Origin: Turnera subulata | Lineage: Eukaryota > Streptophyta > Magnoliopsida > Malpighiales > Passifloraceae | NCBI GenBank assembly: GCA_028386065.3 | Contig: JAKUCV010002355.1 | Coordinates: 30,259 to 94,258, forward strand | DNA length: 64,000 nucleotides | Direction: 5' to 3' | Shown here: piece after piece, positions 33,089 through 44,636 of the stretch | Numbering within the stretch: position 1 is the first letter of the stretch | Layout: the number at the start of each line of letters is the position of its first letter | Program-made: the position numbers and the translations under genes | Notes under the pieces: generated by a model | What the model was told of the DNA's origin: nothing | The model's input: the letters and a program-made list of their open reading frames with translations, nothing else | The model's database searches: none

Positions 33089-34895
33089 TTTTTTTTTTTG
33101 GTAATAATATGGCCCTAAGGCCTTAGAACACTACAATTATAGTAGATATTCTCGAACTAGTCTATCCTGGGCAATGCCCATTACATCAAGCTTTAAATTG
33201 TCTCTAATACAAACCGGAGCACAATCAAAATGGACACTACGAAAATCCAACGAGCAACCGAGGTTAGCCAATTTATCAGCACAACCATTGGCTTCTCGGT
33301 AAATATGAGAAATCTGGATCATCCACGACTTGTTGAGGAGGGACGAAATCTTGCTCAGTAGAGTGAGATTGCCATCCCTCGGGGGTTCTGCACCCATGAG
33401 TAGTTGCTGGACTGGTTTAGAATCAACCTCCAATTGCACTGTAGTCGCACCTTTCTCCCATGCCAATTCCAAGCCAAGGAGCACAGCCCATAACTCAGCC
33501 TTAAGGGCTGAGCATACACCCACATGAGAGGCAAACCCACATATGAATTTACCACATTCATCTCGGATTAAACCCCCTGCACCAGCCAATCCCGGGTTGC
33601 CCCGAGAGGCTCCATCTGTGTTCAGTTTCCACGCACCAGGTTTAGGAGGTTTCCAAAAAATCGGCACTGGAATTTTAATACCTGAACCCTTGAGTGATTC
33701 CTCCATGCGTAATGCATTCTTCACCTCCTCGGCATAAGCCCGGACAGAGTTAATCGATAAAGCTAAACTGTTATCCTCTTTAACCCATCTATCGTTGCGA
33801 ACTTTCCACAACAACCAACAAGTCAAACCGAAATACAAACACCAATTCACATTCGGAGCGGCTATATTGGTATTCAGCCATTGAAACAATTCACCATCAT
33901 AAAAATTCATAGTGGAGGCATCCGGCAGCAAGTTTTTCCACACATTTTGGGCATAAGAACAATCCCTAAGCACATGGAGAGAGGTTTCTTCAAGACCACA
34001 AACAGCACATTTTGGGTCAGAGGCTAAATGCCGTCTGAATCTTTCACTATTAGTTAGCAGTTTATTATGAGCTGCCAACCAAAGAAAAGCTCTAACCCTT
34101 TGAGGTCCTTTCCAATGCCATATTTTATGCCAAATATCGTTCTCCATAGAAGAATCAAGGGATTCAAGATCATGGTAAGCCGAGGTAACAGAGAACATAC
34201 CTGAGGGATTTGCTTTCCAAATCATTGTATCCCGACCAGCCTCCCGATGAGGAGGGATAACGGCTCGCAATTTCAACAGAATTGGCCTAGGCAGGATGTT
34301 CTTCAAGATAGGCCAGTTCCAGTCCCCTTTATTATCGATATATTCATACACCCTCTTTTGTAGAAGGGAGCTATCAAGCTCTATCAGGGTATGATTAAGC
34401 AGAGGACCCGCCTCCTCAAGCCAACAGTCAATCCAAAACTTCACAGAATATCCGTTTCCAATGACCCATTGTATGCCTTCAAGTACATTACCCCATACAT
34501 TCTCCATGCCTCTCCAAATGTGAGATTTCCGTCCCTTTGGCTTGATAAACCAGTCGGCATTCTTTTGTTGCACATATTTAGCCATGAGGATTCGTGCCCA
34601 CAAGCTACCAGGGTTCTGTACCATACCCCATGCAAGTTTCATCAAAAAGGCAGAATTAAGAGGCTCTAGTTTACGGATGCCAAGGCCACCCATGTTCATA
34701 GGCACACACACGGAATCCCAGTTCAGCAGGTGCATTTTATGCTTATCCACACAATCTCCCCAGATAAAGTTCCGACAACATCGCTCCACCGCATTACATA
34801 CACTCTTGGGCAGTTTAGTGGACTGCATAGAGTAGATTGGTATAGCTGCAAGCACCGATTTGCATAGCGTAATTCGCCCCGCAAGGGATAAAGGA
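33089..34895 (-). mobile_element. 5'-truncated LINE (LINE-E) nested in LINE-D
   Basis: A minus-strand element with its poly(A) as the T-run 33087-33099. An 8-bp repeat, GGTGTGTT (33081-33088 and 34896-34903), flanks it. Removing it restores the LINE-D reading frame. It belongs to an RNase H-bearing lineage. Confidence 0.9.
33137..34855 (-). CDS. LINE-E ORF2 C-terminal frame: RT thumb, zf-RVT, RNase H (partial, uninterrupted)
   Basis: An open frame of 572 codons, beginning inside the RT thumb (LAAIPIYSMQSTKLP). The zf-RVT region follows (CAVCGLEETSLHVLRDC). A complete-looking RNase H has the catalytic acids in KLNTDGASRGN, ALKAELWAVLLG, QLEVDSK and HIYREANGCADKLAN. No stop or frameshift interrupts it, but the palm and endonuclease are absent, so it cannot drive retrotransposition. 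It has no promoter of its own and is best treated as an element remnant. Confidence 0.85.
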   Translation of the reverse strand: MLAAIPIYSMQSTKLPKSVCNAVERCCRNFIWGDCVDKHKMHLLNWDSVCVPMNMGGLGIRKLEPLNSAFLMKLAWGMVQNPGSLWARILMAKYVQQKNADWFIKPKGRKSHIWRGMENVWGNVLEGIQWVIGNGYSVKFWIDCWLEEAGPLLNHTLIELDSSLLQKRVYEYIDNKGDWNWPILKNILPRPILLKLRAVIPPHREAGRDTMIWKANPSGMFSVTSAYHDLESLDSSMENDIWHKIWHWKGPQRVRAFLWLAAHNKLLTNSERFRRHLASDPKCAVCGLEETSLHVLRDCSYAQNVWKNLLPDASTMNFYDGELFQWLNTNIAAPNVNWCLYFGLTCWLLWKVRNDRWVKEDNSLALSINSVRAYAEEVKNALRMEESLKGSGIKIPVPIFWKPPKPGAWKLNTDGASRGNPGLAGAGGLIRDECGKFICGFASHVGVCSALKAELWAVLLGLELAWEKGATTVQLEVDSKPVQQLLMGAEPPRDGNLTLLSKISSLLNKSWMIQISHIYREANGCADKLANLGCSLDFRSVHFDCAPVCIRDNLKLDVMGIAQDRLVREYLL

Positions 34896-35874
34896 GGTGT
34901 GTTAAAGGAGGTGTATCCAAGGTTATTTTTGATAGCTCAAGATCAATGCATGTCTGTCCAGGACTCCTGCACTTGCATGGGTGGCGTGTGGGAATGGAAT
35001 CCTAGGCGGAGAAGGGCTTTGTTTGTGTGGGAAGCTGAGTTGGTGGAGAATGTTAGAAGGGAGCTAAAGGATGTCTGTTTACGCCCTGGTCGTGCAGATA
35101 AATGGAGATGGCAAGGGGCTTCGGACGGAGTTTACACCACCAAGTCGGATTATGAGATTCTTTTTCCAGAAGCTGTGCAGTCTCAAAACAAGCCTAGTGT
35201 TTGGTTGGGTTTGGCACCTCCAAAGGTGGAATTCTTCTTTTGGATGGCTTTCCAGTAGGGTATTGCTACCAGGAAAGTTTTGTTTGATCGTCAGATTGTT
35301 CTATATGGTGATGCTTCATGTCTATTTTGTTTAGAGGAGATTGAATCCAGAGATCATGTATTCATTCATTGCCAATTTGTATGGGATCTTTGGTCAAGGA
35401 TTGCAAGATGATGGGGTGTTTGTTGGTGTGTACCGATGCGATTGGGGGATTTCTTTGGGCAGTGGTTTGGTATTGCTGGGTCTTATCGCGCAACGTCTTC
35501 TTGGATGATTATTTGTTATGTCACTTTATAAAATCTTTGGTTAGCAAGGAATAAGGTAATCTTCCAGAACCAGGACGTGGATTGGGCAAAGTTATTTGAG
35601 GTAATCCTGTTTCACTCGATTTTGTGGATCAAGGTAAAGCTTTAACATTTCCTTATAGCTTGGTTGACTCTCTTCTTTGTGCTGAGAGTATCAAGGGGTG
35701 GTATGGTGTCAAATGTAGTCTTTCTTTTGTATAACTCGCTTTGGTATATGACCTGATAAGGGAGGGACTTTTGTATTCTTATCAGGTCTTTCATGTCTAT
35801 CATCTTTGCGATGAGTGGACTCTGTACATATTTTTATTTAATACAAATATCATTTATATAAAAAAAAAAAGGAA

Positions 35875-35898
35875 GAGGGTTGTCATTTAGTTATTCTA
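35875..35898. repeat. 24-bp target duplication of LINE-D, right copy
   Basis: Exact repeat of 32045-32068. Confidence 0.9.
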
Positions 35899-35949
35899 TA
35901 TATACAAATGTCCTCTCTAGCCAATGATAGTGATTCATGTGATCAAATC

Positions 35950-36210
35950 TGGATGTACTATTAATTATAAAAGAAAAGAAAAAACATAAAGGAACAAACC
36001 GAATGCCAAGTCCACCCACCCTTTTGGTTGAGCTACTTTCTCTCAGTCTACTAAAAGGAATTTTACGACTACCATTCGAATACCCCCACAGAAACTGTCG
36101 CCAACGAGCATCTATTTCAGCACAAATACTCTTAGGTATCCTCGTTGTTTGCATAGTGAAAGCAAGCAGTGAAGTAAGCACGGACTTAAGCAGAGTCAGT
36201 CACCCTGCTA
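35950..36210 (-). mobile_element. LINE fragment (RT thumb; LINE-C), continued at 50094-50125
   Basis: The minus strand encodes SVLTSLLAFTMQTTRIPKSI and RWRQFLWGYSNGSRK, the thumb region of a LINE RT. Across the LINE-B insertion, 50094-50125 supplies the preceding KRLSGWKARS segment. The fragment is truncated on both sides, has lost bases around LAGRVTL, and ends without a poly(A). Confidence 0.75.
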
Positions 36211-36226
36211 ACGACAATAAGCGAGC
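36211..36226. repeat. 16-bp target duplication of LINE-B, left copy
   Basis: ACGACAATAAGCGAGC is repeated with one mismatch at 50078-50093. It marks LINE-B insertion into the LINE-C fragment. Confidence 0.88.
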
Positions 36227-36605
36227 ATCACACTCAAGTTGTCCTTCTAGAATTTCCGATGGTGCTCCCATCCTTCCCCATGTCCCCTACCCTACCTACC
36301 CCATCACAACAGAAAAACAAAGACAACTTTAAACAAACCTCAGAGAATCTCCATCAAAACACTGACAACCAAATCCCACTGAATACCAAAACCCCAAAAA
36401 ACCCAGACCAGACTACTAACCCAGGACAGAACACTAACGTTGAAGGAGGATCCGTTTCGTACTTTTCCAAATGGAGTCAACAGCAGGTTCTGAGAGCCAT
36501 GGCCGATGGTCAAGTAAACAGTCTATATGTTCAAAATTTACCAAACAACTGGTCCCCTTTGGAGGTGTACCATATCATGTCGAAGTATGGTGAAGTAGTG
36601 GATGT

Positions 36606-36610
36606 GTACC
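36606..36610. repeat. 5-bp Copia target duplication (GTACC), left copy
   Basis: GTACC occurs on both sides of the Copia (36606-36610 and 44637-44641), inside the LINE-B RRM codons. Confidence 0.92.
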
Positions 36611-38140
36611 TGTTAGTAATATGCCCAAAAGCCAATCAATGAATGATCGTATATAGTCGTGTATATACATTAAGGTTATTCCAATAAATATGATTATGAG
36701 ATAATCGCTTGTACATATTTATAACCCTAGAATATATATTTGATATATTCTTAAATGTCCTTAGTCGATTATTATAATGGATGGGTTATAATAATAAATT
36801 AAGACTAGCGTATGTTGAGAATTTATATGTGATATGAATTCTACATACGGGTACAAGTTGGAGAACTTGTGGACTGGACCGACCCACATAAGAATGCTAC
36901 ATGGAGCGTTATATGTTTGTCGATAGCGATTCTTATATGTATTGTCCTTAGACCTAAGATCATCAAGGTTCCCAACATGTGAGTCATATACTTTGATATT
37001 ATTCCTAGTCATCCGTAACTGGGGGGACTTAAAGGTAATCATTGGGTATATGATAAGTGTGTAGTGGGTTTTGTATGATCCAGAGGGGATTCGTCCAACT
37101 CATATACCGGGTATATTATCGGATGGTTTCTTGATAGAGTTGAACTGTAAATGCACGGTCGTGCTCGGATTATGATATGGTGATATCATTGGTATCCGTT
37201 TTACACAGTTAACTCGAGGATCAAGAAACCGAGATTAAACATATACGAGATTGACATATTCCATGTCTCGGTTTAATCTTGATAATGGGACGAAGGGACG
37301 ATGACATGTTTCGAGGCATTTAGAATCAGTACTGATCTTGTCGTTCGGGTAGCAATGATGTGTTGCTAGACGTCGGTCTTTGCTTATAATTATAAAATGA
37401 GATTTTACAATTATTGCCGGACGTTACAAGTGCCTACAGGGTCACACACATAGAACCGTTGATTCGAGCAGGTGGTTGAACCGTGGTAGGACCATGGTTG
37501 GACCGGTTTGTGGTTGGACTATGGTCGGACCGTGGTTGGACCAGGGTCATTTTGGGCTGGTTGGTTCACTAATTGTCAGCATTATTGAGCCACTTTAGGT
37601 GCTGTGTATGTTGATAAGGTTTAGTAGAGACATTATTATGTATAGACATAGTTGTGGTGGGTAATGGGCCAATGTGTTGGCCATAACCTCCACTATCTCC
37701 ATTAGCTTTTGATGTGTGGATTGGAGTGATCTGATTACTGCCTCTCCTTCATGCCATTCACTGTTTTTTGTTCTTGAGAGTGTTCTTGAGAGCTTGAAAG
37801 AGATACACACATCACCTTCTTTGAGAAAGAAGAGAAACACCACAAACTTATCCTCCCGTAAATCTGTTGCTAGCACACCAGTTCGGGAGAGCTCGAAGTT
37901 GGAGATCGTGTGACGATTCCGACTAGATCACGGTTCGTTTGGATACCGTAGAGGGGCGGGATACCTTGTCATGCTCTTACTGATTCCGGCACTTCAGTTA
38001 GGTGGAAGATCCTAACCGTGTAAGGTACGGAAAATTGTTATTCGGTTTATATGCTTCACATGTGTTCCTATGTTGTTTCCGATTTTCCGCTGCGCATTTT
38101 TATTGTATATGCGTGTCATATAGCATACCGGAAACTTACA
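36611..38140 (+). repeat. 5' LTR of the Copia element
   Basis: 1,530 bases, from TGTTAGTAATATGCCC to GGAAACTTACA. It matches the 3' LTR closely: the first ~175 bases differ at 4 sites. A GGTTGGACC-type minisatellite lies at 37470-37545. Confidence 0.93.
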
Positions 38141-38141
38141 G

Positions 38142-38153
38142 TGGTAGCGGAGC
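38142..38153 (+). promoter_or_regulatory. Copia primer-binding site
   Basis: TGGTAGCGGAGC starts one base after the 5' LTR. It differs slightly from TGGTATCAGAGC, the usual initiator-Met tRNA complement. Confidence 0.75.
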
Positions 38154-38537
38154 TACTTGTGAAGCTCTAAACTGAATTCATGTTCATATGTTACATGTGA
38201 TGTAGCTTGAACTTGTTTAGGTACATATGATATGCTGGAATTCTTTTTAGTATATGAGATATGCTGAATTTGTTTTTGTATATGTGATTTGCCATGCAAA
38301 TATATGCATATGTTTGATATGTTTTTAGTATATATACATGATATGTTCTATGTGATGAAGCATGATCATGTTATATTGTATTCAATTGTGTATATGTGAT
38401 ATATATGTTGTTGAGGTTGATTTGTCAAAAGTGTTTTGACAACAAGAACTTGATTGATATGTGATATCAATCAAGATGTTATTGGTAGAAAGTCGAATGA
38501 GTTCAATAAGGGTGCTTGAAAGGTATATGATACCTAC

Positions 38538-39015
38538 AACATCGATGTTTAAGCTTCAACATCGATGTTCTCTTAGGTCGATTGTCGGCCGAGAGGTCAA
38601 AACATCGATGTTTAAGTGTTAACATCGATGTTCTATGCACTCGGCAACCTCCAACATCGATGTTTGATGGTCAACATCGATGTTTTGAGGGTTCGGCAGC
38701 CTCCAACATCGACGTTTGAGTGTCAACATCGATGTTTTGCAGATTCGCAAACTCCAAACATCGATGTTGAAGGGTTCAACATCGATGTTGTGGAACCCAG
38801 TAACGTCAACTTCGAATTCGGGGCAGAAGGAAGCCGAATTGGTATCTGGCCTGAACAACAAAGTTGTAGCCCTACTTCTTAGCTTTCCAGGGAAACCAAG
38901 TTTGCACAAATCCGAGCTTTACAGCTCTGGATATAGCCGAAATACTAAGTGCTGCAAAGTAGTTGGGAGAATCAGATTCTCAAAACATCGATGTTCAAGT
39001 TAGACATCGATATTC
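38538..39015. repeat. Array of paired 12-bp palindromes AACATCGATGTT in the Copia leader
   Basis: The perfect palindrome AACATCGATGTT starts at 38538, 38558, 38601, 38621, 38653, 38673, 38725, 38757, 38778 and 38984. One-base or weaker variants start at 38705 and 39004. They come in pairs about 20 bases apart. The middle pairs repeat with a 52-base period (38601, 38653, 38705, 38757). The array lies between the primer site and gag and is not part of a convincing protein. Confidence 0.92.
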
Positions 39016-39572
39016 ACATGTTTTTTGGTTTCCAAAGTTACATAACATCAATGTATGATTTGTTGATTATATGCATGTGATGTATGAACATATGTTGATG
39101 AAATATTAAGTTCTTAGTTGCCTTCCATGATAAGCACTCATCATTGCTTAGATCAACACTAGGTAGGTTTTGCCAAAGCAAGGTGCCTATGTTTATCCTA
39201 GCAAGGTGCGAGTGGATAATTGTAATATCTCGACTGCTTATTGTGGGTTTGGACTTAACTAAGTCATCTTAATAGGATTAAGGACTTAGAGGCAAGGGTT
39301 GAGTAATGTCTATGAGATAGATATGGACAAAGTGTTGTTCACTCAACTATCCAAGAGTTACATGAGATGTAATTGACAAGAGTTGTCTACCTAAATAGCT
39401 ATGATGTAAGTGATCAGCCAAAGCTGACTTATATTGTGGTGAAATATGGATCTTGGCCTACTTATGATTATTTTGATTCATAGTAGGAGTATCATTTAAT
39501 AGAATTCCTTGTTAAATGATTTTGTATACATGACTATTCTTTGTGTGAGTTGATCATTGTTGTAGAGTTACC

Positions 39573-40240
39573 ATGGCACAAAACACTAGCACATTATCAT
39601 TGCGATCGGTCCTTGAGAAGGACAAGATGAATAGGAATAGTTTCCTAGAGTGGCATCACATTTTGAGGATAGTCCTCAAACAAGAAAAGAAATGTATGTC
39701 CTTGAATGGCCTGTTCCTAATGAACCGGCACCTAATGCTCTTAGGGCAGAATGAGATGCTTATAAGAAGCATGTTGATGATGCATTGGATGATTGCATGC
39801 CTTATGCTAATTACCATGGACTCTGAGCCTCTGAAGCAACATGAGAACATGGGGGCGTTCGATATGATCGAACACCTGAAACTGCTCTGTGTAGAGCAAG
39901 CAAGGCATGAGAGGTACGAGACCTCTAAGGCATTGTTCCAATGCAAGATGGCCGAGTCATCACCCGTGAGACCTCATGTGCTCAAGATGATTAGATACAT
40001 TGAGAGCCTTGAGGGTCTTGGTTTCCTCGGAAAAGGAAAGGGTAAAGCAAAGTTTGACAAGAAGAAGAAATGTACCAAATGGTTTGGTGCATGTACATCT
40101 TCTTGTCCTCATGTGCTGAATCCCATGGGTGGTGTTGCAAAGGTAGGAAATTGTTTCCGCTACAACAAACCAGGCCATTAGAAGCGCAACTGCCCTGTTT
40201 ACCTTGAAAAGGTAAGGAAGCAGAAGGGAAGTGAGACTTC
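39573..40240 (+). pseudogene. Copia gag, truncated internally
   Basis: It starts MAQNTSTLSLRSVLEKDKMN with the usual copia gag N-terminus (FLEWHHILRIVLKQEKK, AFDMIEHLK, ERYETSKALFQCKMAE, PHVLKMIRYIESLEGLGF). It then jumps directly to a Lys-rich tract, so the second half of the UBN2 domain is missing. The zinc knuckle reads CFRYNKPGH-stop-KRNC: the second Cys is Tyr and a TAG (40179-40181) interrupts it. Confidence 0.85.
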
Positions 40241-40258
40241 CGCTTCAGGTATTTTGTT

Positions 40259-43060
40259 ATAGAGGCTAATATCTCTACCTCTGCATCATGGGTAATAGAT
40301 ACCGGATGTGGTTCTCACATTTGTGGAAATGTGAAGGAACTGAGAAAGAGTAGGAGATTGGCTAAGGGTGAGATAGACCTACGCTTCAGAATTGGAGCAA
40401 GAGTTACTACATTAGTCGTAGGGACTCTCTATCTATCCTTACCTAGTGTTTTGGTTTCAGAACTAGACAATTGTTATTATGTACCTACCATAAGCAGGAA
40501 TTTGATTTCTGTGTCTTGTATGGACTAGAAAGGTTTTTCATTGATAATAAAGAACCATTGTTGTTCTATTTATTTCAATGAAAATTTATTATGGTGGTGC
40601 ATTTTAAACGATGGTTTGTATGTTCTAAACCAAGAAACGCCTGTCTATAACGTTAATTCGAAGAAGGTTAGAAAGAATGATTCTAGTGAAACCTATCTTT
40701 GGCATAGTCGTTTGGGCCATATAAACGAGACTCGTATTTCTAAAACTCCATAAGGATGGAATTTTAGACTCATTTGAGACATGTGAGTCATGTTTATTAG
40801 GCAAAATGACGAAGGCTCCTTTTATCGGTAAAGGTGAAAGGGCTTCGGACTTGTTAGGCCTTATACATACTGATGTATGGGAACCTATGTCGACACAAGC
40901 TAGAGGTGGATTTCAATACTTCATTACATTTACTAATGTTTTCAGTAGATATGACTATGTGTATCTTATGAGACACAAGTCAGAATCCTTTGAAAAGTTC
41001 AAAGAATTCAAGAATGAAGTACAGAATCAACTCGGAAAAGTATTAAGATGCTTCGATCTGATCGAGGAGGTGAATACTTAGACCGAGAGTTTCTTGATCA
41101 TCTAAAGGGTAGTGGTATAGTATCACAACTTACTCCACCAGGTACGCCTCATTGGAATGGTGTATCCGATTGGAGGAACATAACCTTGTTAGACATGGTT
41201 CGTTCTATGATGAGTCAAGCTGACCTTCCTTCTCCATTTTAAGGACATGCATTATTGAATGCTACATTTACACTTAACCGTGTTCCATCTAATTCGGTTG
41301 AAAAGACACCATATGAGATATGGACTGGGAAGCGTCCCAATTTGTCTTTTATTAGGATTTAGGGTTGTGAGGCTTACGTGAGACGTGAAGCATCAGATAA
41401 ACTCGGCCCTAAATCCGACAAGTGCCTTTTGTATGATACCTTAAAGAGTATTGTTTCTATAATCCCACAGAACACAAAGTGTTTGTGGCTCAGACTGCTA
41501 TTTTTCTAGAAAAAGAGTTCATTTCTAGAAGAATCAGTGGGAGGAAATAGAACTCGAAGAAGTTCGAGATATAGAGGCTGAGATGGAACAAGGACAGGAT
41601 CCGCAAGTTGTTGTGGTTGAGACTCCTGCACCTGTAACACATGGACCGCGTAGGTCGGATAGGATTCAGTATGAGCCTGAGAGATATGGATTTCTCATAA
41701 CTCATACTGGAGATGTGATGCTCATAGGTGAGGATGAGCCCACTTCCTATCAGCTGGCCATTACGGGTCTGGACTCCAAGAAGTGGCTTGAAGCCATGAA
41801 TTCGGAAATGGAATCCATGTATGAAAAATAAGGTATGGACCTTGGTTGATCCACTTGAAAGGGTAAAACCTATAGGGTGCAAATGGGTCTTTGTGAAAGA
41901 CCGACATGGATGGTAATGTGATTACCTTTAAAGGGCAATTGGTTGCGAAAGGTTTCAAGCTAGTTCATGGTATTGACTATGATGAAACTTTCTCACCAGT
42001 CGCCATGGTTAAATCCATTCGGATTCTATTGGCTATAGCTGCATACCACGATTGTATGAGATATGGCAAATGGACGTCAAAAACCGTTTTCCTTAAACGA
42101 AAATTTTTTAGAGGATGTGTATATGACACAGCCTGAAGGTTTTGTCGATCCAAAGAATGCCAATATGGTATGCAAGTTGCAAAGGTCCATTTATGAACTT
42201 AAGCAAGCTTCAAGGAGTTGGAATCTTCGTTTTAATGAAGTAATCAAAGAGTTTGGTTTCATTAAAAGTGAAGATGACTCATGTGTTTACAAGAAGGTTA
42301 GTGGGAGCACTATTGTTTTCTTGTTACTTTATGTTGATGACATTCTACTCATTGGGAATGATATTCCGACACTACAGTCTGTAGAGACTTGGTTGTGAAG
42401 AATTTCTCAATGAAGGACTTAGGAGGAGCTGCCTAAGTGTTAGGTATAAAGATCTATAGAGATAGATCTAAAAGGCTTCGTGGGCTAAGTCAGAGTACAT
42501 ATGTTGACAAGGTGCTAAAGAGGTTTAGCATGCAAGATTCCAAGAAGGGTTTCTTGCCCATGTCACATGGCATATCTCTCTCAAAGAATCAATGTCCTAG
42601 TACGACTAAAGAGAGAGAGCGGATAAGTAAGATCCCTTATGCTTCTGCAATAGGATCTGTCAGGTATGCCATGCTATGTACTAGACCGGTTCTCGCTTAT
42701 GCTTTGAGTGTCACAAGCAGATGCCAATCTGATCCCAGTGAAAGTCACTGGATAGTAGTTAAGAATATCCTTAAGTACTTGAGAAGCACTAATGATGCAT
42801 TCCCGGTTTACGGAAGCGTTGATGGGCTTGTTGTAAAGTGTTACAAGGATGCTAGCTTCCAAACTGACAGGGATGTTTTTAGATCGCAATCAGGTTATGT
42901 GTTTTTGTCTTGGAGGTGGCGCTGTTTGCTGGAAGAGTTCCAAGCAAGAAACAGTTGCCGACGCTACGACTGAGGCTATACAAAGTTCCACTGAGAACTA
43001 TGTATCACATCTTTTGACTGAGCTTCTCACACAGCGGAAGCATGATGGTCATGCTACATC
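40259..43060 (+). pseudogene. Copia pol: protease, integrase, RT, RNase H, many lesions
   Basis: Domains in order: protease (WVIDTGCGSHIC, about 40289); GAG-pre-integrase (TYLWHSRLGHINETRI, about 40690); and integrase core (LIHTDVWEPMS, SDRGGEY, HWNGVSDW, 40840-41230). Then RT (KGFKLVHGIDYDETFSPV; catalytic LLYVDDILLIGND, 41900-42390) and RNase H (MLCTRPVLAYALSVTSR, CYKDASFQTDRDVFRSQSGY, 42430-42970). Stops occur at 40526, 40752, 41080, 41240 and 41829, with several frameshifts between domains. It makes no functional polyprotein. Confidence 0.88.
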
Positions 43061-43095
43061 CATTTCTATTAGATACATGGATGATTGGCTTTAGT

Positions 43096-43108
43096 GCAAG
43101 TGGGAGAC
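43096..43108 (+). promoter_or_regulatory. Copia polypurine tract
   Basis: GCAAGTGGGAGAC lies immediately before the 3' LTR, in the position where plus-strand DNA synthesis is primed. Confidence 0.75.
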
Positions 43109-44636
43109 TGTTAGTAATATGCCCAAAAGCCAATCAATGGATGATCGTATATAGTCGTGTATATACATTAAGGTTATTCCAATAAATATGATTATGAGAT
43201 AATCGCTTGCACATATTTATAACCCTAGAATATATATTTGATATATTCTTAAATGTCCCTAGTCGATTATTATTATGGATGGGTTATAATAATAAATTAA
43301 GACTAGCGTATGTTGAGAATTTATATGTGATATGAATTCTACATACGGGTATAAGTTGGAGAACTTGTGGACTGGACCGACCCACATAAGAATGCTACAT
43401 GGAGCGTTATATGTTTGTCGATAGCGATTCTTGTATGTATTGTCCTTAGACCTAAGATCGTCAAGGTTCCCAACATGTGAGTCATATACTTTGATATTAT
43501 TCCTAGTCATCCGTAACTGGGTGGACTTAAGGGTAATCATTGGGTATATGATAAGTGTGTAGTGGGTTTTGTATGATCCAGAGGGGATTCGTCCAACCCA
43601 TATAACGGGTATATTTTCGGATGGTTTCTTGATAGAGTTGAACTGTAAATGCACGGCCGTGCTCGGATTATGATATGGTGATATCATTGGTATCCGTTTT
43701 ACACAGTTAACTCAAGGATCAAGAAACTAAGATTAAACATATACGAGATTGACATATTCCCTGTCTCGGTTTAATCTTGATAATGGGACGAAGGGACGAT
43801 GACATGTTTCAAGGCATTTAGAATCAGTACTGATCTTGTCGTTCGGGTAGCAATGATATGTTGCTAGACGTTGCTCTTTGCTTATAATTGTAAAATGAGA
43901 TTTTACAATTATTGCCAGACGTTACAAGTGCCTACAGGGTCACACATATAGAACCGTTGATTCGAGCAGGTGGTTGAACCATGGTTGGACCATGGTTGGA
44001 CCAGTTTGTGGTTGGACCGTGGTTGGACCGTTGTTGGACCAGGGTCGTTTTGGGCTTGTTGGTTCGCTAATTGTCAGCATTGTTGAGCCATTTTAGGTGC
44101 TGTGTATGTTGATAAGGTTTAGTGGAGACATTATTATGTATAGACATAATTGTGTTGGGTAATGGGTCAATGTGTTGGCCATGACCTCCACTATCTCCAT
44201 TAGCTTTTGATGTGTGGATTGGAGTGATCTGATTACTTCCTCTCCTTCATGCCATTCACTATTTTTTGTTCTTGAGAGTGTTCTTGAGAGCTTGAAAGAG
44301 ATACACACATCACCTTCTTTGAGAAAGAAGAGAAACACCACAAACTCATCCTCCCAGAAATCTGTTGCTAGCACACCAGTACGGGAGAGCTCGAAGTTGT
44401 AGATCGTGTGACGATTCTAACTAGATCACGGTTCGTGTGGATACCGTAGAGGGGCGGGATACCTTGTCTTGCTCTTGCTGATTCCGGCACTTCAGTTAGG
44501 TAGAAGATCCTAACCGTGTAAGGTATGGAAAATTGTTATTCGGTATATGCTTCACATGTGTTCCTATGTTGTTTCCGGTTTTCCGCTGCGCATTTTTATT
44601 GTATATGAGTGTCATATAGCATACCGGAAACTTACA
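43109..44636 (+). repeat. 3' LTR of the Copia element
   Basis: 1,528 bases, a direct copy of 36611-38140, ending in GGAAACTTACA and followed by GTACC. Confidence 0.93.

Larger units (their letters stand above)
32121..35700 (+). pseudogene. LINE-D ORF2 C-terminal part (RT, zf-RVT), interrupted
   Basis: 32121-33085 encodes the RT from QGDPLSPFLFNIVVEGL through the catalytic FADD (VLQFADDIVLF) to WCDRWSEQG. The frame resumes after LINE-E at 34904 with VLKEVYPRLFLIAQDQC. It then runs to a stop after FFWMAFQ (35256) and continues with zf-RVT traces (CLFCLEEIESRDHVFIHC) and further stops. The endonuclease is missing because of 5' truncation. Confidence 0.85.
32069..35874 (+). mobile_element. 5'-truncated LINE (LINE-D), itself split by LINE-E
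   Basis: The plus strand starts within the RT domain (LKQGDPLSPFLFN) and ends in a poly(A) at 35860-35870. An exact 24-bp target duplication flanks it. LINE-E inserted at 33088/34896. Related to LINE-A, with no RNase H. Confidence 0.9.
36611..44636 (+). mobile_element. Complete but inactive Ty1/copia retrotransposon
   Basis: 8,026 bases with two LTRs of about 1.53 kb and a 5-bp duplication, GTACC. A Met-tRNA-like primer site (38142), gag-pol order protease-integrase-RT-RNase H, and a purine tract, AAGTGGGAGA, before the 3' LTR are all present. All coding domains carry stops or frameshifts. It interrupts the ORF1 of LINE-B. Confidence 0.95.

Noticed and set aside
32045..35898. Possible single long LINE spanning 32-36 kb on one strand
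   Set aside because: Strand of coding changes at 33089 and 34895, and two different target duplications show two separate nested insertions.
38616..39003. Three overlapping frames of ~90 codons across the palindrome array
   Set aside because: They are open only because the repeat has no stop codons. Translations are simple repeats of NIDV/TSML-type units.
38538..39015. CRISPR-like array
   Set aside because: The repeats are short palindromes in close pairs inside a plant retrotransposon leader, with related spacers and no cas genes. It is a minisatellite, not a CRISPR.
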